64,000 bases of DNA from JALYYC01 sp963795805. Its GTDB lineage: Bacteria > Chloroflexota > Dormibacteria > CF-121. The stretch spans positions 434,001 to 498,000 of the forward strand of contig CAWCIV010000001.1 of assembly GCA_963795805.1 (NCBI GenBank), given 5' to 3'. The translations under genes were made by a program, and so were the position numbers. Below are positions 16,451-24,067 of this stretch, piece by piece (within the stretch, counting starts at the first letter, position 1; each line of letters begins with the position of its first letter). Below the pieces are notes generated by a model. It saw only the letters and a program-made list of their open reading frames with translations, was not told the DNA's origin and searched no databases.

Positions 16451-17547
16451 TGTTCGAGCAGCTCGAAGCCATTCGGGCGCGGTACGACGAGATCACGCGG
16501 TTGCTGTCCGATCCAGGCATCCATGCCGATCTCAAGGAACTGCAGCGCCTCGGCAAGGAGCAGGCACAGCTGCGCGAGCTGGTCGAGCTGTACGAGGCGT
16601 ACCGTCGCGCCGACCGGGGCATGACCGAGGCGAAAGAGCTGGCCGAGCATGAACGCGATCCGGAGATGCAGGCCTACGCGCGGCAGGAACTCGAACGCCA
16701 GCAGGCCGAGCGGAATCGCCTGGAGGCGGCGCTCAAGGTTGCGCTGATCCCAAAGGACCCCAACGACGAGAAGGACGTGATCGTCGAGATCCGCCAGGGG
16801 ACCGGTGGGGACGAGGCGGCCATCTTTGCCGCCGACCTGTTCAAGATGTACGGGCGCTATGCGGAGGCGCATCGGTGGAAGGTTGATCTCGTGTCCGAGA
16901 GTCAGACCGAGCGCGGCGGGTTCAAAGAGGTGGTTTTCGAAATCCGGGGAAAGGGACCCTATTCGCGATTGAAATTTGAGAACGGGGTCCACCGAGTGCA
17001 GCGCGTGCCGGAAACCGAGGCGCAGGGACGGATCCACACCTCGACGGCGACCGTGGTCGTGATGCCGGAGGCCGAGGACGTGGACGTCGTAATCAATCCG
17101 GACCGGCTCAAGGTGGACGTCTTCCGCTCCAGCGGTCACGGCGGGCAGAGCGTCAACACGACGGACTCGGCGGTGCGCCTGACCTACACGCCCGAGGACG
17201 GCAGCCCGCCCCTCGTCGTCTCCTGCCAGGACGAGCGATCGCAGCTGAAAAACCGCGCCAAGGCGGAAAAGGTCCTGATGACCCGGTTGCTCGACCGCCA
17301 GATGGCTCAGCAGCACGCGGCTCTGACCGAAGTGCGTCGCTCGGCCGTCGGATCCGGCGACCGCAGCGAGAAGGTCCGGACCTACAACTATCCCGAAGGC
17401 CGCATCACCGATCACCGCATCGACTTCAAGTACTACAAGCTGCCGCAGTTCATCGGTGACGGGGACATGGACCCGGTGATCGATCGCCTGATCGCGTGGG
17501 ACCAGGCGAACCGCCTGAGCGAGCCGCCTAATGGCGCTCGCCACTGA
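16450..17547 (+). CDS. prfA: Peptide chain release factor 1
   Basis: This 365-residue protein recognises UAA and UAG stop codons and triggers peptide release. The universally conserved GGQ is seen in RSSGHGGQSVNTTDSAVRLTY, and the N-terminal coiled helices (MFEQLEAIRARYDEITRLL) match class I factors. RTYNYPEGRITDHRI is the C-terminal RF1 signature. The GGQ glutamine is normally methylated by PrmC, whose gene follows and overlaps by 17 bases. The start ATG overlaps the DUF1385 stop. Confidence 0.96.
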   Translation: MFEQLEAIRARYDEITRLLSDPGIHADLKELQRLGKEQAQLRELVELYEAYRRADRGMTEAKELAEHERDPEMQAYARQELERQQAERNRLEAALKVALIPKDPNDEKDVIVEIRQGTGGDEAAIFAADLFKMYGRYAEAHRWKVDLVSESQTERGGFKEVVFEIRGKGPYSRLKFENGVHRVQRVPETEAQGRIHTSTATVVVMPEAEDVDVVINPDRLKVDVFRSSGHGGQSVNTTDSAVRLTYTPEDGSPPLVVSCQDERSQLKNRAKAEKVLMTRLLDRQMAQQHAALTEVRRSAVGSGDRSEKVRTYNYPEGRITDHRIDFKYYKLPQFIGDGDMDPVIDRLIAWDQANRLSEPPNGARH

Positions 17548-18394
17548 CCAGGGCACGGTCAAGGCCCAGCTCGCGCGCACGCGGGCGACGCTGAAAACGG
17601 CCCGCATCCCATACGCGTGGCTCGACGCGGAGATCCTCGTGGCGCACGTCCTGAAGACCTCCCGGGTGCGGCTCCACACCCACCCGGAGGTTCGCCTCAA
17701 TCCCGCGCAGCGAGCGCGACTGGCACGCCTGGCAGCGCGGCGCGCGGCGCGAGTCCCGGTGCCCTACCTGACGGGTGAGCGCGAGTTCTACGGATACCGC
17801 CTGACGGTGACACCGGCGGTGCTGATTCCGCGGCCCGAAAGCGAGCTGCTGGTCGATCTGGGGATCGAGTGGCTGCGGGCTCACCCGACGGCGCGGCGCG
17901 TGATCGACCTCGGCACCGGCAGCGGCGCCGTCGCGATCGCGGTGGCGAAAGCGGTCCCGAAGGCTCGCATCGAAGCCAGAGACGTCTGCGCCCGAGCGTT
18001 GCGCGTCGCGGCCGGCAATATCGCCCGCCACCGGCTGCGGTCGCGCGTGCGCACCACCAGGGGCAACCTGTTGGACGGCGCCGTCCCAGCGGATCTGATC
18101 ATCGCGAACCTGCCCTATATCTCCGAGCGGCAGAAGCGGGTCCGTCCGAGGGAACTCGAGTACGAGCCGGCGCTTGCGCTCGACGGCGGCGCGGACGGTC
18201 TCGAGCTTATCCGAGCCGCGCTGGCGCAGGCACCGGTGGGGGTCAAGGCGGGTGGGGCGCTCCTCTTCGAGTGCGACCCGTCACAGGCCCGCCGCCTCGT
18301 CCGGCTGGCGCAACGCCGGTGGCCGACCGCCGCCGTGACCGTGCACAAGGATTTGGCGGGACGCGATCGTGTCGTGCGGATCCTGACGGCGTGA
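17531..18394 (+). CDS. prmC: PrmC, release-factor glutamine methyltransferase
   Basis: The 287-residue protein has the PrmC N-terminal helical domain, then a Rossmann-type methyltransferase with the SAM-binding motif IDLGTGSGAVAIAVA. The glutamine-binding loop reads ANLPYI rather than the common NPPY. This P-to-L variant keeps the catalytic Asn, Pro and Tyr. Its substrate is the GGQ glutamine of RF1/RF2. The gene overlaps prfA upstream, and its TGA overlaps the GTG of sua5, so the three are likely translated together. Confidence 0.92.
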   Translation: MALATDQGTVKAQLARTRATLKTARIPYAWLDAEILVAHVLKTSRVRLHTHPEVRLNPAQRARLARLAARRAARVPVPYLTGEREFYGYRLTVTPAVLIPRPESELLVDLGIEWLRAHPTARRVIDLGTGSGAVAIAVAKAVPKARIEARDVCARALRVAAGNIARHRLRSRVRTTRGNLLDGAVPADLIIANLPYISERQKRVRPRELEYEPALALDGGADGLELIRAALAQAPVGVKAGGALLFECDPSQARRLVRLAQRRWPTAAVTVHKDLAGRDRVVRILTA

Positions 18395-18984
18395 CGACCG
18401 AGCGCTGGCCTGCCGATGCGGCGGCGATCGCCCGCGCGGCATCTCGCCTGCGCGACGGCGCCGTGATCGCCTTTCCCACCGACACCCTCTACGCCGTCGG
18501 CGCCCGGGCCGGCGATCCGGCAGCCGTGCAACGGCTCTACCAGGTGAAACGACGGCCGCCGGCACAGCCCCTGGTGCTCCTGGTGCGGGGGAGTGATGAC
18601 TTTGCGAAGGTCGCGATCGTGTCGGCGGAGGCGGCCGATTTGATGCAGCGGTTCTGGCCCGGCCCGCTCACGCTCGTGCTCCCCGCGCGATCGGGAGAGG
18701 CGGGGGCGACGATCGCGGCCCGTGCGCCCGACCATCCCGTCGCCCTCCAACTCCTTGCCGCCCTCGATGAGCCGATCGCCAGCAGCAGCGCCAATCAGGC
18801 CGGCTCGCCGCCGCCGTCCGATGCCGACGCCGTCCTCAGGGGACTCCCGGGTGAGCTGGACCTGGTGCTCGATGGCGGTCCCTGCCGGTTAGCGCAGCCG
18901 TCCACCATCCTCGATCTCACCGGTCCGGTTGCCCGCATCTTGCGCGCCGGAGCGATCCCGGAAGCGGCGCTGCAACGGCGCTGA
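18391..18984 (+). CDS. Sua5/YrdC/YwlC-type threonylcarbamoyl-AMP synthase
   Basis: The 197-residue protein is a single YrdC domain: AVIAFPTDTLYAVGARA, LYQVKRRPPAQPLVLLV, FWPGPLTLVLPA, PIASSSANQAGSPPP and STILDL. It makes threonylcarbamoyl-AMP from threonine, bicarbonate and ATP, the first step of the t6A37 tRNA modification. The C-terminal Sua5 domain is absent, as in short YrdC-type enzymes. GTG 18391 overlaps the prmC stop (GTGA). Confidence 0.92.
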   Translation: MTTERWPADAAAIARAASRLRDGAVIAFPTDTLYAVGARAGDPAAVQRLYQVKRRPPAQPLVLLVRGSDDFAKVAIVSAEAADLMQRFWPGPLTLVLPARSGEAGATIAARAPDHPVALQLLAALDEPIASSSANQAGSPPPSDADAVLRGLPGELDLVLDGGPCRLAQPSTILDLTGPVARILRAGAIPEAALQRR

Positions 18985-19005
18985 TCGCGGCCCCGTCCGA
19001 TTCCG

Positions 19006-19011
19006 GATAAT
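19006..19011 (+). promoter_or_regulatory. Leaderless-type -10 box GATAAT before glyA
   Basis: GATAAT is followed by six bases and the GTG at 19018. No Shine-Dalgarno sequence or clear -35 box is seen. Confidence 0.45.
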
Positions 19012-19017
19012 GAGCGG

Positions 19018-20277
19018 GTGCTGCAGGCGACGACCGACCTGACCAGCAGGATCGACGCCGTCGACCCGGAGGTCGGCGCCGCCATCCGGGCGGAGTTCCA
19101 GCGGCAGCAGTACACCCTCGAGTTGATCCCCTCCGAGAACATTGCCAGCCCGGCGGTGCTGCAAGCCCTGGGTTCGCTGCTGAACAACAAGTACGCGGAG
19201 GGTTATCCGGGCAAGCGGTATTACGGTGGCTGCGAGAACGTCGACGTGATCGAGACCCTGGCGATCGAACGCGCGAAGGCGCTCTTTAACGCGGAGCACG
19301 CAAACGTCCAGCCCCATAGTGGGACGACCGCGAACTATGCCGTCTACGCGACGCTGCTCAAACCCGGTGACACGGTGCTCGGGATGGACCTCAGCATGGG
19401 TGGGCACCTCAGTCATGGAAGTCCGGTCAACTTTTCCGGCAAGCTCTACCACATCGTCCCCTATGGGGTCGATCGGGAAACCGAGCGAATCGATTACGAC
19501 CTCCTCGAGCGGCAGGCGAAGGAGGTGCGGCCCAAGATGTTGCTGGCCGGCTACAGCGCCTACCCGCGTACGCTCGACTTTGAGCGCATGGCGGCGATCG
19601 CGCGTACCGTCGATGCCATCTTCTTCGTGGACATGGCGCATTTCGCCGGCCTGGTGGCGGGCGGCGCGCACCCGAGCCCGGTGCCGTATGCCGACTTCGT
19701 CAGCTTCACGACCCACAAGACGATGCGCGGACCCTGGGGAGCGATTATCCTCTGCAAGGCGAAATACGCGGCGGAGCTGGACAAGAGCGTCTTTCCCGGT
19801 ATCCAGGGCGGCCCGCTCAATCATGCCGTCGCGGGCAAGGCGGTCATGCTGGCGCAGTGGAAGACACCCGAGTTCAAGACCTACGCGCAGTCGGTGGTGG
19901 CCAACGCGAAGAAACTGGCCGAGGGCCTGACCGGCCACGGCCTGCGTCTGGTGAGCGGCGGGACCGACAACCACCTGATGATGGTCGACCTGCGTCCGCT
20001 CAATCTGACCGGGAAAAAAGTCCAGGAGACCTTCGACACGGTCGGCATCACCGTGAACAGAAATTCCATCCCCTACGACACGGCCAGCAAGTTCAACCCG
20101 AGCGGCATCCGCCTCGGCAGCCCCTCGGTGACGACGCGCGGGATGGGTCAGGCCGAGATGGCGCAGATCGCGGACATGGTGGCGGAGTTGCTCACGCACA
20201 TCGATGATCGGACCGTTCACGAACAGGTGCGCGCCCGGAGCCGGGCGCTGTGCGAACGATTCCCACTGCCGTACTGA
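19018..20277 (+). CDS. glyA: Serine hydroxymethyltransferase
   Basis: The 419-residue PLP enzyme interconverts serine and glycine and supplies one-carbon units on tetrahydrofolate. Clear family motifs are LELIPSENIAS, NNKYAEGYPGKRYYGG, VQPHSGTTANYAVY, VDMAHFAGLVAGG and the PLP-lysine motif FTTHKTMRGPWG. The length is normal. Start GTG 19018 is the first codon after a -10-like box. The last 28 bases overlap the start of the WecA-like gene. Confidence 0.96.
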   Translation: MLQATTDLTSRIDAVDPEVGAAIRAEFQRQQYTLELIPSENIASPAVLQALGSLLNNKYAEGYPGKRYYGGCENVDVIETLAIERAKALFNAEHANVQPHSGTTANYAVYATLLKPGDTVLGMDLSMGGHLSHGSPVNFSGKLYHIVPYGVDRETERIDYDLLERQAKEVRPKMLLAGYSAYPRTLDFERMAAIARTVDAIFFVDMAHFAGLVAGGAHPSPVPYADFVSFTTHKTMRGPWGAIILCKAKYAAELDKSVFPGIQGGPLNHAVAGKAVMLAQWKTPEFKTYAQSVVANAKKLAEGLTGHGLRLVSGGTDNHLMMVDLRPLNLTGKKVQETFDTVGITVNRNSIPYDTASKFNPSGIRLGSPSVTTRGMGQAEMAQIADMVAELLTHIDDRTVHEQVRARSRALCERFPLPY

Positions 20278-21332
20278 CCGGCTTCGTCCTCACCGACCCG
20301 ACCTTCTGGAAGACGTTTTCGCCTGACCGCTTCGCGCCTGCCGCGCGCCCCTTCCTGCTCGCCCTCGCCATCACGGTCGTGGTCGTGATCCCTGTCCGCT
20401 GGCTCGCCTTCCGCATCGGCGCCGTGGCCGAGCCGGGCGGCCGCCGAATTCACCAGCGGGCAACGCCGGTGCTTGGCGGCCTCGCCATGTACATCGGCTT
20501 CGGTCTCTCCGCCGCGATCTACTCGACCAGCCGTCAGACCGAGGGCCTGCTCCTATCGGCCGCCGTGATCACCGGCCTGATGGTTCTCGACGACCGCGGC
20601 GGGATCGCGCCCCCGATCAAGCTCGGGTTCCAGCTCCTCGCATCCTTGCTGGCGGTCATCGTCTTCGGCATCGAGATTAAGTTCATCAGCCTCCCTGGCC
20701 ACGACGTCGTCAACTTCGCCCCGGCAGTGGCGATCCCGCTGTCCCTGTTCTGGTTCGTCGGCATGCAGAACACGATCAACTTGATCGACGGCGTCGACGG
20801 GTTGGCGGCCGGCGTGGTCGCGATCGTCGCGGGAGCGATCATGCTCGCCGCGATCAGCCTGTCCCGGCCCGACATCGTGATCCTCGCCGGCTGCCTGATC
20901 GGCGCCTGCCTCGGGTTCCTGATCTTCAACTGGCATCCCGCGCGGATCTTCATGGGTGACACCGGCAGCAACTTCCTCGGATTCACACTCGCCGCGCTGT
21001 CGATACTGTCGGTCGCCAAGGTCGCGGTCGTCATCTCCCTGGTGGTCCCGATCCTGGCCCTCACGATCCCGATCCTCGATACCGGCCTGGCGATCCTGCG
21101 CCGCCGAGTGCGAGGCCAGTCGATTGCGACCGGCGACGCCGAACACCTGCATCATCGGCTCCTGGACTATGGCCTGAGTCCTCGGGAAACGTCGCTGGTC
21201 TTTTACTTTGGGACGGCAATCTTCGCCGCGCTTGGCCTGGCGATCTACGGACACAAGAAGGTTTTGCTCGGCGCCATCATCCTCCTCGTCCTCGGGATCG
21301 TCGTGATCCTGGGCCGGCGACGGTCACGCTGA
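20250..21332 (+). CDS. WecA/TagO-like polyprenyl-phosphate GlcNAc-1-phosphate transferase
   Basis: The 360-residue protein has about ten transmembrane helices and belongs to the MraY/WecA (glycosyltransferase 4) superfamily. Conserved loops are GRRIHQRATPVLGGLAM, VLDDRGGIAPPIKL (Asp-Asp motif), NLIDGVDGLAAG, FMGDTGSNFLGF and AEHLHHRLLDYGLS. It transfers a sugar-1-phosphate from a UDP-sugar to undecaprenyl phosphate, starting a surface polymer such as teichoic-acid-like or other cell-wall glycan. The HLHH motif is typical of WecA/TagO rather than MraY. A WecG/TagA relative lies at 35169. Start GTG 20250 overlaps glyA. Confidence 0.88.
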   Translation: MRTIPTAVLTGFVLTDPTFWKTFSPDRFAPAARPFLLALAITVVVVIPVRWLAFRIGAVAEPGGRRIHQRATPVLGGLAMYIGFGLSAAIYSTSRQTEGLLLSAAVITGLMVLDDRGGIAPPIKLGFQLLASLLAVIVFGIEIKFISLPGHDVVNFAPAVAIPLSLFWFVGMQNTINLIDGVDGLAAGVVAIVAGAIMLAAISLSRPDIVILAGCLIGACLGFLIFNWHPARIFMGDTGSNFLGFTLAALSILSVAKVAVVISLVVPILALTIPILDTGLAILRRRVRGQSIATGDAEHLHHRLLDYGLSPRETSLVFYFGTAIFAALGLAIYGHKKVLLGAIILLVLGIVVILGRRRSR

Positions 21333-21370
21333 ACCAGCCGAGGTTGAGGTTGGTTACGGCCCTCGCCCGA

Positions 21371-21400
21371 TTGCGGCGCGAATTTGCCGCCTGTTAAGCT
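21371..21400 (+). promoter_or_regulatory. Candidate promoter of the ATP synthase operon
   Basis: TTGCGG (21371-21376) and TAAGCT (21395-21400) are 18 bases apart in the only sizeable gap before the operon. The -10 match is moderate. Confidence 0.3.
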
Positions 21401-21433
21401 TTTCCCGGTTGAGGCCGAATCTCGGAGGCAGTG

Positions 21434-21670
21434 ATGGCCCCGACGGATAAGCGCAAGGACCCCAGCATGCTGGCTGCCTTGGGCACGGCATCCGGCATCG
21501 GCCTACAACTCGGCGCGTCGGTGCTGGTGGGACTCGGGCTCGGCCTGCTTCTCGACCGGTGGTTGCACACGCCGCCGTGGTTTCTGTTGATCGGGCTCTT
21601 ACTGGGAATCCTGTCTGGTGGGTATAGCGTGGTCCGGATGGTGTTGAAGGAGATCAAGCGTGGTCAGTGA
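21434..21670 (+). CDS. AtpZ/AtpI-type ATP synthase accessory protein
   Basis: The 78-residue protein has two transmembrane helices (GIGLQLGASVLVGLGLGLLLD and WFLLIGLLLGILSGGYSVV) and a charged cytoplasmic start. The motif GLLLDRW followed by FLLIGLLLGILSG is that of the AtpZ (AtpI-related) proteins that precede F1Fo operons and are linked to Mg2+/Ca2+ uptake or c-ring assembly. ATG 21434 follows a CGGAGG site. It overlaps the next gene by 11 bases. Confidence 0.8.
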   Translation: MAPTDKRKDPSMLAALGTASGIGLQLGASVLVGLGLGLLLDRWLHTPPWFLLIGLLLGILSGGYSVVRMVLKEIKRGQ

Positions 21671-22037
21671 GCTGCGCCGATTTCAGCGCCGCGCGGGCGC
21701 CATGCTGGCGGCCGTGGTCCTGACGCTGTCAGTCGTCCTAGCGCTTTTGGGCTACCGCGCCGCGATCTCCGGACTCCTGGCCGGCGGCCTGCTCGGATTC
21801 GCGAACCTCACCTGGATGGTGTCGAGCGCGACGCGGCTGATGGGGCAGTCGGCCAGTGCCCGAAGTATCCAGGCGGTCGCGTTCGTTCGATTCCTGGCCA
21901 TCGCCGCTCTTCTCGGGCTCATCCTGATCGTCGGCCACGTCAATCCCGTCGGCGCGGTTGTCGGGTACGGTCTCTTTCCGATCGCCGCCGCCGCCGCGGG
22001 ATGGCGGTTTCTTGGCAATGTGTCGGTGCCAACATGA
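21660..22037 (+). CDS. atpI: ATP synthase subunit I-like membrane protein
   Basis: The 125-residue protein has four predicted transmembrane helices, with little between them. The position directly upstream of atpB and the size match ATP synthase subunit I, a c-ring assembly chaperone. Sequence similarity within this family is low, so the call depends largely on context. Start GTG 21660 overlaps the previous gene, and its stop overlaps the atpB ATG (ATGA). Confidence 0.65.
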   Translation: MVSELRRFQRRAGAMLAAVVLTLSVVLALLGYRAAISGLLAGGLLGFANLTWMVSSATRLMGQSASARSIQAVAFVRFLAIAALLGLILIVGHVNPVGAVVGYGLFPIAAAAAGWRFLGNVSVPT

Positions 22038-22735
22038 CGGGCCTTGCCCGATTGGCGATCGACGTCACCCATCCGACGACGACCATCGGGGGGATTACGT
22101 TCAACGTTGACACGATCCGGAACACGGTGATCGTCTGCGCGGTCCTGGTCGTGTTCGCGATCATCCTACGGCGCCAGCTCCAGCCAGGCATCCCCAGCCC
22201 GCTTCAAAATGCGACCGAGGCGCTGGTCGAGTACATCGGGAACCTCACCGAGGAGACCCTTGAAGGGCGGGGGATCGCGCTGGCTCCACTGGCGATCACG
22301 CTGTTCATCTTCCTTCTGATCGCCAACTGGCTCGGACTCATTCCGACGCTCAAGTCGCCGACCAATGATTGGAATACGACCCTCGGCCTGGCGTTGATGG
22401 CCTTCGTTCTCGTGCAGTTCTACAGCATTCGGAAGCGCGGGTTCCTCGGTTTCCTCAAGCACCTCTTGCTGCAGCCCCCGTTTTTCCCCTTGACCGTGAT
22501 CGATGAGCTGGCGAAGCCCCTAACGCTCTCCTTCCGGCTCTATTTCAACATCTTCGTCGGCGAGCTTCTCCTCACCCTGATCATCGTCCTGGTCCCACCC
22601 TGGGTCTCGTGGCTGCCAGGTGCGGCCTGGACCCTTTTCAGCCTCTTCGTCGGCGCCGTTCAGGCATTCATCTTCACCGTCCTCACGGTCTCGTACATTG
22701 CAGTCGCCACCGATGTTGAATCCGGACACGCATAG
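22034..22735 (+). CDS. atpB: F1Fo ATP synthase subunit a
   Basis: The 233-residue, highly hydrophobic protein forms the proton half-channels next to the c-ring. The essential arginine is in AKPLTLSFRLYFNIFVGE, and the last helix reads VGAVQAFIFTVLTVSYIAVA. ATG 22034 (MTGLARLAID) is preferred to a start at 22001 because it overlaps the stop of the preceding gene in the ATGA manner seen elsewhere in this operon. Confidence 0.93.
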   Translation: MTGLARLAIDVTHPTTTIGGITFNVDTIRNTVIVCAVLVVFAIILRRQLQPGIPSPLQNATEALVEYIGNLTEETLEGRGIALAPLAITLFIFLLIANWLGLIPTLKSPTNDWNTTLGLALMAFVLVQFYSIRKRGFLGFLKHLLLQPPFFPLTVIDELAKPLTLSFRLYFNIFVGELLLTLIIVLVPPWVSWLPGAAWTLFSLFVGAVQAFIFTVLTVSYIAVATDVESGHA

Positions 22736-22753
22736 GAATCAAGGAGGAATAGG

Positions 22754-23020
22754 TTGGAACGAGCAATCGTATTGGGTGCAACCGTCATCGCGTTTGGACT
22801 CTTGTTGGGATTGAGCGCCCTTGGTGCCGGGATCGGTGACGGACTGGTATCGAGCCGCACGGTCGAGGGTACCGCCCGTCAGCCGGAGATGCAAGGCCGG
22901 CTCTTCATTCTGATGGTTATCGGCATCGGCTTCATCGAAGCGCTGCCGATCATCGGCCTGGGCCTGGGCTTGTTCCTCGTGTTCGCCAATCCGTTGTTGG
23001 CTCAAATCACTGGCAAGTGA
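22754..23020 (+). CDS. atpE: F1Fo ATP synthase subunit c
   Basis: The 88-residue hairpin protein has two transmembrane helices. The glycine-rich first helix contains GLSALGAGIGDG, the polar loop contains ARQPEMQGR, and the ion-binding carboxylate is E62 in GIGFIEALPI. The sodium-type partners (Gln in helix 1 and Ser/Thr after the Glu) are not present, so proton coupling is expected. The start is TTG 22754, seven bases after AAGGAGG. Confidence 0.95.
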   Translation: MERAIVLGATVIAFGLLLGLSALGAGIGDGLVSSRTVEGTARQPEMQGRLFILMVIGIGFIEALPIIGLGLGLFLVFANPLLAQITGK

Positions 23021-23523
23021 TCCTCCTCGACGCCGGACTCCTGACCATCAACGGGACGCTGATTGCGCAGCTCCTGGTGTTCCTGGCGATGCTCTTCATC
23101 CTGTCGCGCGTGGCCTGGGGGCCGCTCGTGAAAATGCTCGAGGCACGGCGTGCTCGCATCCAGGAAGGCATCGAAGCGACCGAGCGCGCCAAGCGCGATC
23201 GCGAGGCTGCCGAGCAGGAGTATCGGGCCAAGCTCGAAGAGGCGCGCCAGGAAGCGCAGAAGATGGTCGATCAGGCACAGCGGATGGGGGAGAGCCTGCG
23301 CCAGGAGCTCGAGGAGAAGGCCCGGGAACAGGCGGCCCAGATCGTCGCCCAGGCCAAGAAGGAAATCGAGCAGGAGCGGGAGCGCGCCGTCCAGGGCCTG
23401 CGTGCCGAGGTGGCTGACCTGGCCGTGATGGCGGCGGGTCGGATAATCGGCGAGACGCTCGATCCGGCCAAGCATCGCAAGCTGATCGATCAGGCGATCC
23501 AGGAGGCGGAGCTGCATGCCTAG
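23017..23523 (+). CDS. atpF: F1Fo ATP synthase subunit b
   Basis: The 168-residue protein has one N-terminal transmembrane helix (LIAQLLVFLAMLFILSRVAWGPL), then a long charged coiled coil rich in Ala, Glu, Arg and Gln. This is the peripheral stalk b subunit. The GTG overlaps the atpE stop (GTGA), and the last eight bases overlap atpH. Confidence 0.94.
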   Translation: MILLDAGLLTINGTLIAQLLVFLAMLFILSRVAWGPLVKMLEARRARIQEGIEATERAKRDREAAEQEYRAKLEEARQEAQKMVDQAQRMGESLRQELEEKAREQAAQIVAQAKKEIEQERERAVQGLRAEVADLAVMAAGRIIGETLDPAKHRKLIDQAIQEAELHA

Positions 23524-24050
23524 TGCCAGCAACATCGGTCGCCGCTACGCGATGGGCATTTTCCAGCTGGCGCAGGAAGAAAAGGCGATCGACACCTGGC
23601 GCTCCGACATCGCGAAGCTCGACGAGCTGCTCGCCGACGATGTCCTGCAGGCCGCGTTTCAGAATCCTGCGGTCGACATGAAACGCCGGATGGATCTGGC
23701 GGCGCGGCTCGCGCCCGAGATGCGGCAAAAGACGCTGAACTTGATGCGGCTCTTAATCGAGCATCACCGGACACGCGAGATGCCGGCGATTCGGCAGGAG
23801 TTCGACCGCTTGGCCGATGAAGCGTCGGGGATCGTGACGGCGACCATGACGACCGCGATCCCGCTCGAGGAATCCGAACGCAAGCCGATACGAGCAGGCG
23901 TTGAGTCGGAAACTCGATCGGCGGGTGCGGCTCGGATTCCGGACCGATCCGGCGGTGATTGGTGGCGCGACGATTCAAATTGGGGATCATCTGGTGGACG
24001 CAAGCGTCCGGACGCAACTGAACCGGCTGCACGAAGACCTGTTGCGATAA
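23516..24050 (+). CDS. atpH: F1Fo ATP synthase subunit delta (frame broken near 23886)
   Basis: The N-terminal part (SNIGRRYAMGIFQLAQEEKAID) has the delta-subunit helical bundle; delta links the peripheral stalk to the F1 head. One extra base near 23886 shifts the frame. Removing it restores YEQALSRKLDRRVRL, TDPAVIGGATIQIGD and VRTQLNRLHEDLLR with a stop at 24048-24050, exactly the family's C-terminus. The raw sequence instead runs on into atpA as an artificial fusion. Since the enzyme needs delta, I treat the break as a sequence error. Confidence 0.88.
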
Positions 24051-24067
24051 AGGGACGAGGAGAACAA

